From contig NZ_CBCPHV010000006.1 in assembly GCF_965118635.1 (NCBI RefSeq), forward strand, positions 186,001 to 250,000: a stretch of 64,000 nt of DNA, read 5' to 3'. Shown one piece after another: positions 41,160-50,828 of the stretch. The stretch is from Empedobacter brevis_A. Lineage in GTDB: Bacteria; Bacteroidota; Bacteroidia; Flavobacteriales; Weeksellaceae. A program made the translations under genes and the position numbers. A model generated the notes under the pieces. That model had not been told where the DNA came from and made no database searches. It was given only the letters and a program-made list of their open reading frames with translations. The first letter of the stretch is position 1. The number at the start of each line of letters is the position of its first letter.

Positions 41160-41963
41160 TTATTGAATTATAAACTCTTCTATGAACATAAATATTGCCA
41201 TCAGGATAATGAATATTGCAAATGTTCGTTTTAGAAACTGAACAGGCAAAAACTTATTAATATAGGTTCCGACAAGAATTCCGACCATTGAAATTCCAAT
41301 AAAAACACTTAGAAAACTCCAATCTATTTTAATATGAAGAGCATCTCCAATAAAAAATCCGACTAGTGAATTAATCGCAATAATAACTAATGAAGTTGCC
41401 GAAGCTTTTTTCATTTCTAATTTGGCAACCATCATAAGTGCTGGAACAATTAAAAAACCGCCACCTGCACCAACCATTCCTGTTAATCCTCCGATTAAGA
41501 AACCTTGAATGAATAAGACTGGATTAAGCTTTTCATTTTTCTGAACGATTTCTACTTCTTTCTTACCTTTTAACATAGAAATTGCAGCGAAAACCATAAG
41601 TATTGCAAACAATCCGAACATTGCCATTCGACGAGTTACTATAAAATCGCCTATAGCAAATAGATCACTTGGTAATGCAGGAATTAGAAAAGCACGTACT
41701 AATGTAATTCCAATAACGGCAGGAAAACCAAATTGCGAAACAATTTTCCAATCAACCATATTTTGAGTTGCTTGTTTTATTCCTCCAATTAACCCTGTAG
41801 ATCCTACAATGCACAATGAATAAGCTGTTGCAATTTTTTCGTCGAAATGAAAAATATATGCCAAGATAGGAACAGCTAATATAGAACCTCCACCACCAAG
41901 AACTCCCATAATAAGTCCGATGAAAAAAGCGCCTACAAAACCAAAAAACTCTATAAAATCCAT
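41160..41963 (-). CDS. TauE/SafE-family permease (sulfite/organosulfur exporter-like)
   Basis: This 267-residue membrane protein has about eight helices in two homologous halves, each carrying the family Gly-rich turn: GVLGGGGSILAVPILAY near residue 20-36 and GMVGAGGGFLIVPALMMV near 160-177. TauE/SafE proteins move sulfite, sulfoacetate or similar anions across the inner membrane. It heads the unit with the TPMT-like gene and stands near the persulfide dioxygenase-like gene, suggesting it exports sulfite from thiol oxidation. A TAGATTTG box (minus strand, 41983-41990) precedes the ATG. Confidence 0.9.
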   Translation of the reverse strand: MDFIEFFGFVGAFFIGLIMGVLGGGGSILAVPILAYIFHFDEKIATAYSLCIVGSTGLIGGIKQATQNMVDWKIVSQFGFPAVIGITLVRAFLIPALPSDLFAIGDFIVTRRMAMFGLFAILMVFAAISMLKGKKEVEIVQKNEKLNPVLFIQGFLIGGLTGMVGAGGGFLIVPALMMVAKLEMKKASATSLVIIAINSLVGFFIGDALHIKIDWSFLSVFIGISMVGILVGTYINKFLPVQFLKRTFAIFIILMAIFMFIEEFIIQ

Positions 41964-42112
41964 TTTTTTCTCTCGATTTTTACAAATCTATATTAAATAG
42001 AATAACATTTCTATAGAAAATATTATGAAATATTGTTGTAAATTAATACAAATGCCTACTAAACCAATAGACGTGTTATTATTTCATTTTTTTATTTATT
42101 CTGCAAATTTGT

Positions 42113-42141
42113 TGTAACTTTTTTATAAAATATGCTACTAA
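42113..42141 (+). promoter_or_regulatory. ECF-type promoter of the M16 peptidase pair
   Basis: TGTAAC (42113-42118), 16 bases, then CTACTAA (42135-42141); no TAnnTTTG box is present. The first 19 bases are identical to the site at 52565. Confidence 0.55.
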
Positions 42142-42178
42142 TGTTACATAAGCACAATAAAAGATAAAAAACTACTAA

Positions 42179-43501
42179 ATGAAGAAAATTTTTATGTCTA
42201 TCTTATTTGCTGGATCAGCGTTATTTGGTCAGCAAATAAAATTTGATGAGTATACTCTACCAAACGGATTGCATGTTATCCTTCATCAAGATAATTCTGC
42301 ACCAGTTGTAACAACAGGTGTTATGTATCACGTAGGTTCGAAAGACGAACAAGTAGGGAAAACAGGTTTTGCACATTTCTTTGAGCATTTATTGTTCGAA
42401 GGAACAGAAAATATCAAACGAGGAGAATGGTTCAAGATTGTATCTTCTAATGGAGGTTCTAACAATGCAAATACCACAACTGATAGAACGTACTATTACG
42501 AAACTTTTCCATCAAATAATTTAGAATTGGGATTATGGATGGAATCAGATCGTTTACGTCAACCGATTATTAATCAAATTGGAGTTGATACACAGAAAGA
42601 AGTTGTAAAAGAAGAAAAACGTTCTCGTTTGGATAATCAACCTTATGGTAAATTTTCTTATGGTGAAGCAGTTAATCCGCATGTTTTCAAGAAAAGTGGT
42701 TATCGTTGGAGTGTAATTGGTTCTTTCGAAGATTTGAGTAATGCAAAATTAGACGATTTTAAACATTTTAGTCAAACTTATTATGTTCCGAATAATGCAG
42801 TATTAGTTGTTGCAGGAGATTTTAAAAAGGAAGAAGCAAAGAAATTAATTGAGAAATATTTTGGAGTAATTCCAAGAGGAAAAGATGTTGTAAAAACAGT
42901 GATTAAAGAAGATCCTATTACTTCTGAAGTTCGTGCAACAGAATACGATGCAAATATTCAAATTCCATTATTGGCCATTAATTATCGTACTCCAGATAAT
43001 AAGTCGAAAGATGCTTATGCATTAGAAATGTTATCAAGTTATTTAACAGGAGGGAAATCGTCAATTTTATATAAAAAATATGTTGATGAGAAGAAAGAAG
43101 CATTACAAATTTTTGCTTTCAATCGTCAAATGGAAGATTACGGAATTTACTCAATCGGAATTTTGCCACAAGGAGATGTTTCTTTTGATAAATTAGAAAA
43201 TGAGTTACAACAAGATATAGAAAAGGTACAAACAGATTTAATTTCAGAGGAAGATTACCAAAAAATCTTAAATGGAATTGAAAATAGTTTTGTAGCTTCA
43301 AAATCAGGCGTTCAGAATATAGCACATGCTTTAGCAGATGCTTATATGTTGGGAGGAGATACGAACAAAATCAACGAAGAATTGAAAATCTATCAATCGG
43401 TATCGAGAGAAGATATTAGAAACGTTGCCAAAAAGTATTTAAACAAAAACCAACGTGTAATTATTCACTATTTACCAGAATCTAAAAAAGCTGCAAAATA
43501 A
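42179..43501 (+). CDS. M16 (insulinase-like) zinc peptidase, active subunit
   Basis: The 440-residue exported peptidase has a signal peptide (ending LFGQ) and the inverted zinc motif HFFEH with the distal Glu in a following helix, so it is the catalytic partner. Two M16 domains are recognisable, an active N-terminal one and an inactive C-terminal one with the RGKDVV and LSSYLTGGKSSILYKK regions. It is 14 bases ahead of a second M16 gene lacking the motif. Pairs of this kind form a periplasmic clam-shell protease that degrades peptides up to small proteins. Confidence 0.92.
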   Translation: MKKIFMSILFAGSALFGQQIKFDEYTLPNGLHVILHQDNSAPVVTTGVMYHVGSKDEQVGKTGFAHFFEHLLFEGTENIKRGEWFKIVSSNGGSNNANTTTDRTYYYETFPSNNLELGLWMESDRLRQPIINQIGVDTQKEVVKEEKRSRLDNQPYGKFSYGEAVNPHVFKKSGYRWSVIGSFEDLSNAKLDDFKHFSQTYYVPNNAVLVVAGDFKKEEAKKLIEKYFGVIPRGKDVVKTVIKEDPITSEVRATEYDANIQIPLLAINYRTPDNKSKDAYALEMLSSYLTGGKSSILYKKYVDEKKEALQIFAFNRQMEDYGIYSIGILPQGDVSFDKLENELQQDIEKVQTDLISEEDYQKILNGIENSFVASKSGVQNIAHALADAYMLGGDTNKINEELKIYQSVSREDIRNVAKKYLNKNQRVIIHYLPESKKAAK

Positions 43502-43515
43502 AAAACGACTGAATT

Positions 43516-45558
43516 ATGAAAACAAAGATATTATCTCTTGCGATTGCTTTTATGGCAGTTAGCTTAAATGCTCAAGTTAAAATTCCTATGCCAAAACCAG
43601 GTCCAGCACCAACGGTTAATTTAGGAAAACCAAACGAATTCAAACTAAAAAATGGCTTAACAGTTATCGTAGTCGAAAATCACAAATTACCTCGTGTTTC
43701 TGCAACTTTAACAATAGATAATCCTCCATTCGCTTTAGGTGCAAAAAAAGGTGCTGAATCTTTATTAAGCGAAATGTTAGGAACTGGAACAACAACGAAA
43801 TCGAAAGACGAATTCAATAAAAGAGTTGAGTTTTTAGGAGCTCGTGTTAACTTTTGGGAAGAAGGCGCTTCAGCAAGTTCTTTAACTAAATACTTCAAGG
43901 AAATATTTGGTTATATGGCAGATGGCGCTATAAATCCTAATTTTACAGAAAAAGAATTCGCTGATGTAAAAAAACGTTACATCGAAGGTTTGAAAGCCAA
44001 TGAAAAATCTGTAGAAAGTGCAGCATCTCGTGTTTCTAATATTTTGGTTTATGGAAAAGATAATCCTTTCTCAGAATTTGATACACCAGAACAAATCGAG
44101 AAAATCACATTACAAGATGTGAAAGATTATTATACAACGTATTACAAACCAAATAATGCTTATTTAATTGTCGTTGGAGATATTTCGACAAAAGAAGTAA
44201 AAGCATTGGCTGAAAAGAACTTCAATTCTTGGCAAACAGGAAAACTAAATATTCCAGCTTTTCCAAAAGTAGAAGAAGTAACAAAAACAGAACTAAATGC
44301 GATTAACATGTCGAATGCAGTTCAATCTGTTGTGTCTGTTTCTTATCCAGTTCATTTAACAAAAAAAGATCCTGATTATTATGCAGCTTTAATTGCGTCT
44401 TCTATTTTAGGAGGAGATTTCAATTCTAAATTAAATATGAATCTTCGCGAAGCTCATGGTTGGACATATGGTGCTCGTGGAGGAGTTTCTGATTCGCGTT
44501 ACATCGGTCGTTTCAGTACAAATGCTACAGTTCGTAACGAAGTGACAGATTCTGCTATCGTAGAAACGATGAAAGAAATAAAAGGAATGACGCTAAATAA
44601 AATCGACCAAAAAATGTTGGATGATGTTAAAGCAAAATTCTTAGGAAACTTTATTTTGACATTAGAAAGCCCTTCAACAGTTGCGAGTCAGGCTTTAACG
44701 AAAAAAACAAATCAATTATCGGATAATTTTTATGCTGATTATATCAAGAATATAAATGCAGTAACAGTTGATGATGTATTACGAGTTTCTAAAAAATATT
44801 TCCGTCCAGATCAAGCAAAAATTAATGTAACAGGAAAATTAGAACAAATAGCTCCCGCTTTAGAAAAGTTAGGTTATCCTGTTAATTATTACGATTCTTA
44901 TGGTAATAAAATAGACAAACCAATTTCTGAAGCAAAAGCGACAAACATGACTGTTGCTCAAATTACCGATAATTATTTCAAAGCGATTGGAGGTGCTGAT
45001 AAAGTGAAAGCTGTGAAATCAATTGTTCAAAAAGGAAAAATTGAAACAATGGGAATGTCAGGAGCTTATACAAAAAAAGATGCATCGCCAAATAAATCTG
45101 TTACAATCATGAATATCGGTGGAATGAATATTATTCAATCTTTTGACGGTGAAAAAGGTTTTTACAACTTAGGACAGAAAATCGATTTACCAGAAGAAAT
45201 GACTGCGCCTTTAAAGAAAACGAATTCACTTTTTGCACCATTATCAGAAGGATATAAAACGGCAAAAGTAGAAGGAATAGTTTCTGAAAACGGAGTTGAT
45301 TATTATAAAGTTGTTGCAGCAGATATTTCTCGTACAGATTTTTATGATGTGAAAACAGGATTGTTAAATAAATCTGAGCAAAAGATGAAAACTCCTCAAG
45401 GAGAAGTTGTCGCTACAACGACTAACAAAGTTTATAAAACATTTGATGGTATTTTAATGGCAGCAGAAATTTTGACAGAAGCTGGACCTCAAACAGCTAA
45501 AATAACAATTGATTCAGTAGAAGTAAACAAAAATGTAACTGATGCTGATTTTAAATAG
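43516..45558 (+). CDS. M16-like peptidase, non-catalytic subunit with C-terminal lipoprotein-carrier-like domain
   Basis: The 680-residue exported protein has a signal peptide (ending LNAQ) and two M16 folds. At the zinc motif position it reads ESLLSEMLGTG, so it has no active site; it keeps the R/Y groups of the C-terminal M16 fold (LREAHGWTYGARGG), typical of the partner subunit. Beyond residue 475 (TVAQITDNYFKAIGGADKVKAV) is an extra beta-rich region of about 200 residues that resembles LolA/outer membrane lipoprotein carrier-like domains. It is translated 14 bases after the active subunit, so the two are one operon. Confidence 0.88.
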   Translation: MKTKILSLAIAFMAVSLNAQVKIPMPKPGPAPTVNLGKPNEFKLKNGLTVIVVENHKLPRVSATLTIDNPPFALGAKKGAESLLSEMLGTGTTTKSKDEFNKRVEFLGARVNFWEEGASASSLTKYFKEIFGYMADGAINPNFTEKEFADVKKRYIEGLKANEKSVESAASRVSNILVYGKDNPFSEFDTPEQIEKITLQDVKDYYTTYYKPNNAYLIVVGDISTKEVKALAEKNFNSWQTGKLNIPAFPKVEEVTKTELNAINMSNAVQSVVSVSYPVHLTKKDPDYYAALIASSILGGDFNSKLNMNLREAHGWTYGARGGVSDSRYIGRFSTNATVRNEVTDSAIVETMKEIKGMTLNKIDQKMLDDVKAKFLGNFILTLESPSTVASQALTKKTNQLSDNFYADYIKNINAVTVDDVLRVSKKYFRPDQAKINVTGKLEQIAPALEKLGYPVNYYDSYGNKIDKPISEAKATNMTVAQITDNYFKAIGGADKVKAVKSIVQKGKIETMGMSGAYTKKDASPNKSVTIMNIGGMNIIQSFDGEKGFYNLGQKIDLPEEMTAPLKKTNSLFAPLSEGYKTAKVEGIVSENGVDYYKVVAADISRTDFYDVKTGLLNKSEQKMKTPQGEVVATTTNKVYKTFDGILMAAEILTEAGPQTAKITIDSVEVNKNVTDADFK

Positions 45559-45585
45559 AAACAATTCTTTTTAAATATTTTTTAA

Positions 45586-45619
45586 GAAAAGGCAACTCTG
45601 TAATGGAGTTGCTTTTTTA
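45586..45619. terminator. Terminator between M16 pair and NTF2-like gene
   Basis: GCAACTC (45592-45598) pairs with GAGTTGC (45606-45612), with A- and T-runs; the genes converge here. Confidence 0.8.
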
Positions 45620-45622
45620 GTT

Positions 45623-46033
45623 CTATAAATATCTTTCACTTTCTTCAATTTCAAGATCATTTATGCTTGCAAATCGTTTTGTCATTAGACCATTTTCATC
45701 AAACTCCCAATTTTCGTTCCCATAAGCACGAAACCATTTCCCATTTTTATCTTGAAATTCATATTCAAAACGAACAGAAATTCTATTTTCATAATGTGCC
45801 CAATATGTTTTTTTTAGTTTATAATTTAGTTCTTTTTTCCATTTTTTTGTCAAAAAAGCTATAATTTCTTCTCGACCATTTATAAATAAATTTCGATTTC
45901 GCCACTCACTATTCAATGAATATGCTAAGGCTATTTTTTCGGGATCTTTAGAATTCCATGCTTCTTCTGCTATTTGTATTTTTTGATGTGCAGTTTCCAA
46001 TGTGAATGGTGGAAGAGGCAGTTTTTGTTCCAT
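45623..46033 (-). CDS. Nuclear transport factor 2-like protein (DUF1348)
   Basis: The 136-residue protein matches the DUF1348/SnoaL-like pattern: LPPFTLETAHQKIQIAEEAWNSKDPEKIALAYS, then SEWRNR, INGREEIIAFLTKKW, and a C-terminal strand set with YENRISVRFEYEFQDKNGKWFRAYGNENWEFDENGLM. The cone-shaped fold usually binds small molecules, and the function of DUF1348 proteins is unknown. It lies five bases after a TetR gene and is probably its regulated partner. Confidence 0.88.
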   Translation of the reverse strand: MEQKLPLPPFTLETAHQKIQIAEEAWNSKDPEKIALAYSLNSEWRNRNLFINGREEIIAFLTKKWKKELNYKLKKTYWAHYENRISVRFEYEFQDKNGKWFRAYGNENWEFDENGLMTKRFASINDLEIEESERYL

Positions 46034-46038
46034 ATTAA

Positions 46039-46563
46039 TTAGATTAGATTATTTATAATTTGTTTTGATTGATTTACAATCTCATTTGATTTGAATAATT
46101 GACTTTCTATAGTTGAACTTTCGAATAAAAGATATACATGGGTTGCTATAAGTTTATCTTTTATTAAATCTGAAAAAAAAATTCTTAGATCATTTTTATG
46201 ATCTTGAATTACTTTTAAAATTGCTTCTTGTTCTTTCGATATTTCAGATAAAATATTCAGAAAACTACATCCCCTATAATTTTCTTTTTCATTCATATAA
46301 ATAATAAAATCAAAAGCAGCTAGAATTTTTTGTTTTGAATTATCTTGTTTTAAAATAAAATTTGATAATTCACTAAACCAAAAATCATGACGATTATTTA
46401 AAAATTCAATACATAGATTATCTTTTGATTTAAAATGCTGATAAAAACTAGCTTTCGCAACTTTTGCTTCACTTATAATTTGATTGATACCTGTACTATT
46501 ATATCCTTGTTGGTGGAATAATTCTGAAGTAGTTTTCAATATTCTTTCTTTCGGAGAGCTCAT
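46039..46563 (-). CDS. TetR family transcriptional regulator
   Basis: The 174-residue repressor has an N-terminal HTH (RILKTTSELFHQQGYNSTGINQIISEAKVAKASFYQHFKSKDNL), the canonical TetR pattern, and a helical ligand domain with NYRGCSFLN, the wording of the TetR_C branch often linked to reactive electrophile response. The start at 46563 lies 44 bases from a palindromic operator at 46607-46620, so autoregulation is likely. It forms an operon with the DUF1348 gene. Confidence 0.9.
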   Translation of the reverse strand: MSSPKERILKTTSELFHQQGYNSTGINQIISEAKVAKASFYQHFKSKDNLCIEFLNNRHDFWFSELSNFILKQDNSKQKILAAFDFIIYMNEKENYRGCSFLNILSEISKEQEAILKVIQDHKNDLRIFFSDLIKDKLIATHVYLLFESSTIESQLFKSNEIVNQSKQIINNLI

Positions 46564-46606
46564 TATTCTTTTTGTTTAACAAATCTATGCAATTAAAATT
46601 AAATAG

Positions 46607-46620
46607 ACAAACCGGTCTGT
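46607..46620 (-). promoter_or_regulatory. TetR operator candidate
   Basis: ACAAACCGGTCTGT is a 14-base palindrome with one mismatch, centred on CCGG, 44 bases upstream of the tetR ATG. CCGG-centred palindromes of this form are known for this TetR branch. Confidence 0.6.
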
Positions 46621-46694
46621 ATTATTTTATGTTAATTATTAAATATAAACACAATGTTTATTAATTTAATCGAACAATTGGAAATAAATAGAAT

Positions 46695-46729
46695 CAAAAA
46701 AGCTCCAAACAATGTTTGGAGCTTTTCTA
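46695..46729 (-). terminator. Terminator of ccsBA
   Basis: AAAAGCTCCAAAC (46698-46710) pairs with GTTTGGAGCTTTT (46714-46726), loop of three, T-run on the minus strand. Confidence 0.87.
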
Positions 46730-46742
46730 TATTTAAATTTTA

Positions 46743-49700
46743 TTATTCTACTTTATTTTTTACATGATAAACTTTGTTCTGTAAATACCACGCAGCAACA
46801 GATAAGATTAACATTGCAACTGCTGTAGCAGGAACCCAAAAAGGAATTGGAATTGGATCTCCGGCAGCGTATGAGTGTAATCCAGATAAGTAATAGTTAA
46901 CACCAAAATATGTCATAATTACTGTCCAAACAGCCCACATTGCAGCAACATTGAATGCAAATATTCCTCTTAATCCTGGAACTAAACGCATGTGTAAAAC
47001 CACAGCATAAACAATTACAGAAACGAAAGCCCAAGTTTCCTTTGGATCCCAAGACCAATAACGTCCCCAAGATTCATTTGCCCACATACCACCTAAGAAT
47101 GTTCCGACAGTTAGTAAATAAATACCAATTGTTAAAGACATTTCAGCAACATAGGTCATTTCTTTCAATGAAATTTCAATCTTTTTATTTGGCTTAATCA
47201 GCATGATAATTAAAGAGAAAACGCCTAAAATAGCACTTAATCCAAAGAATCCATAAGACGAAACGATAATCGCAACGTGTACGATTAACCAATATGATTT
47301 TAGTACTGGTACTAATGGTGTAATTTGTGGATCTAACATAGAACCTCCGTGTGCGAATCCCATCATAATTACAGCAACCATAGCTCCTGTTGTTGGAATA
47401 AAAGCATTTCGGTTTTTATATAATAATAATCCAGCTAAAACACTAATCCATGAAATGAACACAATAGCTTCGTAACCGTTAGACCAAGGCGCATGTCCTG
47501 TTAAATACCAACGAACTCCAAGTCCTACAGCTTGTAGGATAAAGACAATAAATATTAATCCCAAACAAATATTGATAATACGATGTAGGATTTTGCTTTC
47601 TGAGAATAATTGAATGAATGATAAAATCATTAAAACTCCACCAACCATACAATATGCAATCATTACCCAAAAGAAAACATTGTATTTGTTGTACAAAACT
47701 TCAACTTCAACTTTTGTTGGAGAAGGCACAACATTTTTACCCCATTTTTGTTGGTACTTATCAATATAATCTACTGCATTATCAGCAGGTGTCCAATCAC
47801 CATTTTCTAATCCTTTCGAAACCATGTTAAAATAAACACTAATCATTCCAAGTGCCATTGTATCTATTTCTACAGGATTTTCTTGTGTTTGATAAATCCA
47901 AGAAGTCCAACGCTCCGAAGGATCATTTTGAACAGGAATTATTTTTAATTGATATCCTTTTGCTGTTTGATCTAAAATATTGAAACGTTCAGTAACTTTT
48001 ATAACTTCTTCATCAAATTTAGAACGTTCAGAAGGTTTTCTAGAGAAAGCTTCGTTATAGGCTTTATCTAATTTGAAACGAGTTGTTTTTGGATCAATCA
48101 AATTCATTAAAGATGTGTAACCATCTTCATTTGCACTTGTAATTTTCTTTAATCGATCACCACCTTTTTCACCAACTTCAATCATTGGAGCATTCACCCA
48201 ATAAGCAGGATCTAATTGTAAAGAAATAAACCATTTATTTGCAGATAATCCATGGAATTTATCTTTTTTATAAACTTTTCTAAGGATTTCTAATGCTTGC
48301 GTATTAATAGGTTTTATACGTCCTTCGATATCTTGTGTAAGCAAGTGACCAAATTTGTCTGCATGCTCATCCGGAATTTTTATATTCTTAGCTAATTCAT
48401 CTCCATCAGCCATTTTTGTAGAAAAACTGCCAATGTGTTCTGATGAATGAATCTTGCCTTTTTCTGAATCGGTTTGGATTTTTTGATGTCCACTTTTACC
48501 ACCATCTGTCGTACTTGGGCTTTGAGCAAATGCTAACCCAGAAAGTAAAAATAATGGAAGTAAGATATTTACCTTTTTTGTATGTAAACTTTTTAGTAAA
48601 GAGTTTAGTTGTGTAAAACGAGTTCCTTTCCAGAACAATGAAACAAACATTCCTCCAAATAATAAGAAATAACCTAAATAAGTGATATTAGTTCCCCACC
48701 AATCTTGGTTTACTTGTAAAATAGTTCCGTCTTCTGTTGGGAAATAACTCGATTGGAAAAAACGGTAACCTTTATAATCCATTACATTGTTCATATAAAT
48801 GTGATGTTTTGTTTCTTTTCCTTCGTCGATAACTGTAATGTTAGATTCGAAAGAAGAAGGATTTGTAGAACCAGGATAACGATCTAAAATAAAGTCATCT
48901 AAACGAATGCTAAATGGAACTTTTACTAATTTAGAACCATATCCCAATGAAATATTCATTCCGTCAATTTGTACATCAGCAGAATAATTAGTAACACCTT
49001 TTCCTCCAACAATTGTTACTGTATCGCGTTTATCGCCAACAATAACTTCAGCTCTAATTGCACCAGGAAGATTTTTCTCTTCAGCTTTAAATTTAGAACC
49101 TTGGCGATATAAAACTTCTCCTTTGAAAGCAGGATTTGGAACCACAAATTGCGCTCCATTTATTGTATATAACGAACGTAATTTTAATGGAGTAGGAACA
49201 TTAAATTCAACTTTTCCAGCACCTTCTTGCAATTTTTGCATGTCTGTAATTTGTCCAACTTGTTGTCCAGCCATTTGTATATATTCTCCTTCGAAAGGTG
49301 ATTTGATAACCAAATTTTCTCCTTCTCCAGTAATCTGTACAGCACCATCTTGTGGTCTATTGTAAGAAACAAGTGTTCCATTCACACTTTTTATTTCACC
49401 ATTTCTGATAAAAACAGAATTACGTCCAGCTTGTCCAACTGTAACAATTTCTAAAACATTTATTCCTTGTTTTTTTCTTACAACAGTATCTAAAGCATGT
49501 GGGATAAAATCAAAAGTTTTTAGTTTAATAACTTTATCTTTGAATTGATATTCGCCTTCGAAATGTCTATGAAATAAAGAACTTGTACTGTCCTTTCTAT
49601 CAAAATACGTCATGTTGTATTGATGATTATCATACGCTAAACGCTGTGTACCATCATCAACCATCATTTTAAAATAAGATTTGTACGAAGTGATTTCGTT

Positions 49701-50036
49701 ACTTGTTCCTCCTTCTGGGATTGGCATTTCTCCCTCGAAACTAATGTAGCGAGTAATTCCTCCTCCAATAAAAATAAACAAAAATGCTAAATGGAAAACC
49801 AATAAAGGTAACTTTTCCTTTGACCATAATCGATAACGTTTAATGTTCATTAAGAACAAAACAATCAACCAAATCATTAATACCTCAAACCACTTTGCCT
49901 CGTAAATAACAGCTTTTGCAGTAGCCGTGTCGTAGTCATTTTCAATGAAAGTGGCATAACCCATGGCGATTGCGTAGATGAATAGCAAGACCGTCATGGT
50001 TCTGGTAGAAAATAGATATTTTTCTAATTTACTCAT
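46743..50036 (-). CDS. ccsBA: Cytochrome c biogenesis protein, ResB-CcsA fusion
   Basis: The 1097-residue membrane protein unites both halves of system II cytochrome c maturation, which attaches haem to the CxxCH motif of apocytochromes outside the inner membrane. The N-terminal ResB-like part has helices near residues 12-30, 50-65 and 75-95, and a large outer-face domain; a further helix lies near 455. A long linker (about 500-790) holds a peptide domain. The CcsA part has several helices and the WWD haem-handling motif WGRYWSWDPKETWAF near residue 995, with conserved His residues in flanking loops. A TATTTTTG promoter box on the minus strand (about 50054-50061) precedes the ATG. It fits the aerobic haem route implied by hemF. 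Confidence 0.93.
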   Translation of the reverse strand: MSKLEKYLFSTRTMTVLLFIYAIAMGYATFIENDYDTATAKAVIYEAKWFEVLMIWLIVLFLMNIKRYRLWSKEKLPLLVFHLAFLFIFIGGGITRYISFEGEMPIPEGGTSNEITSYKSYFKMMVDDGTQRLAYDNHQYNMTYFDRKDSTSSLFHRHFEGEYQFKDKVIKLKTFDFIPHALDTVVRKKQGINVLEIVTVGQAGRNSVFIRNGEIKSVNGTLVSYNRPQDGAVQITGEGENLVIKSPFEGEYIQMAGQQVGQITDMQKLQEGAGKVEFNVPTPLKLRSLYTINGAQFVVPNPAFKGEVLYRQGSKFKAEEKNLPGAIRAEVIVGDKRDTVTIVGGKGVTNYSADVQIDGMNISLGYGSKLVKVPFSIRLDDFILDRYPGSTNPSSFESNITVIDEGKETKHHIYMNNVMDYKGYRFFQSSYFPTEDGTILQVNQDWWGTNITYLGYFLLFGGMFVSLFWKGTRFTQLNSLLKSLHTKKVNILLPLFLLSGLAFAQSPSTTDGGKSGHQKIQTDSEKGKIHSSEHIGSFSTKMADGDELAKNIKIPDEHADKFGHLLTQDIEGRIKPINTQALEILRKVYKKDKFHGLSANKWFISLQLDPAYWVNAPMIEVGEKGGDRLKKITSANEDGYTSLMNLIDPKTTRFKLDKAYNEAFSRKPSERSKFDEEVIKVTERFNILDQTAKGYQLKIIPVQNDPSERWTSWIYQTQENPVEIDTMALGMISVYFNMVSKGLENGDWTPADNAVDYIDKYQQKWGKNVVPSPTKVEVEVLYNKYNVFFWVMIAYCMVGGVLMILSFIQLFSESKILHRIINICLGLIFIVFILQAVGLGVRWYLTGHAPWSNGYEAIVFISWISVLAGLLLYKNRNAFIPTTGAMVAVIMMGFAHGGSMLDPQITPLVPVLKSYWLIVHVAIIVSSYGFFGLSAILGVFSLIIMLIKPNKKIEISLKEMTYVAEMSLTIGIYLLTVGTFLGGMWANESWGRYWSWDPKETWAFVSVIVYAVVLHMRLVPGLRGIFAFNVAAMWAVWTVIMTYFGVNYYLSGLHSYAAGDPIPIPFWVPATAVAMLILSVAAWYLQNKVYHVKNKVE

Positions 50037-50306
50037 TACTTATAATTGAGTTACAAAAATAGGAGAGTTTATCAGATAAAGCATTAAAACTTAAATGATT
50101 TTTATTAGAATCAATGAGTTAACAGAATGTTAAATATATAGTGTTTGAATAAATTTTAAATCGCTTAAAAACACTTTATTAATCAAAAATATTAAAGAAT
50201 AAAGATTTCATTCGAATATAATTTGTTAAGAAAATGTTTAGAATTTTTAAAAATATAGCTTAAAAGGAATAACTTTTGTTAAAGCAAAACAATCAATTAG
50301 AAAGAT

Positions 50307-50735
50307 ATGAAAAAAATAACTCAAATTTTATGTGCTGTTGCTTTTGTTTTCGCTTTGGCAAGTTGTCAAAATAGTAAAGCAGTTTCATACCAAAAAGACA
50401 ATGGAGCAGGAGGTTATACTGAACAAAAAGTGAATAATAATACTTATATTATTAGCTTTGATGGAAACGAACACAATAAAAAAAATAAAACGTTTGATTA
50501 TGCTTTGTTAAGAGCTGCAGAAATTGGTCAGAGAAATAACTTTGATTACTTTGCTGTTTTGAGTACTGTGAACGATAAAGTTTTGGAAAAAAGTAATAGT
50601 TATAAAAAGTTAGATAGTAATGATACGTGGCTGAAAGTACAATATTTCAAAAATAACAAACCTATTAAATTTCAAACGGTTTATGAACCAGATCTTGTGA
50701 TAAAAGATTTACGTAAAAAATATAAAATACAATAA
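50307..50735 (+). CDS. Lipoprotein, CC0125/CC1285-like family
   Basis: The 142-residue protein has a lipoprotein signal (lipobox LASC near residue 17-20). The mature region contains GAGGYTEQKVNNNTYIISFDGNEHNKKNKTFDYALLRAAEIGQRNNFDYFAVL, the pattern of the CC0125/CC1285 lipoproteins: a Gly-Tyr turn, a strand, GN, then a helix with ALLRAAE. These are small envelope proteins without a known function. It is monocistronic, ended by a hairpin before umuC. Confidence 0.8.
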   Translation: MKKITQILCAVAFVFALASCQNSKAVSYQKDNGAGGYTEQKVNNNTYIISFDGNEHNKKNKTFDYALLRAAEIGQRNNFDYFAVLSTVNDKVLEKSNSYKKLDSNDTWLKVQYFKNNKPIKFQTVYEPDLVIKDLRKKYKIQ

Positions 50736-50738
50736 TAT

Positions 50739-50770
50739 TAAAATCCACTTTATAAAGTGGATTTTTTTTT
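50739..50770 (+). terminator. Terminator between lipoprotein gene and umuC
   Basis: AAATCCACTT (50741-50750) pairs with AAGTGGATTT (50755-50764), followed by a T-run. Confidence 0.85.
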
Positions 50771-50828
50771 AAATAAATTAACACTTACGATGACACAATG
50801 TGGCGTTTTAACTTCTCAACTTTGTACT

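Noticed and set aside
50050..50062. TGTAAC on the minus strand before ccsBA as an ECF site.
   Set aside because: It overlaps a TATTTTTG sigma-A -7 box placed correctly for ccsBA.
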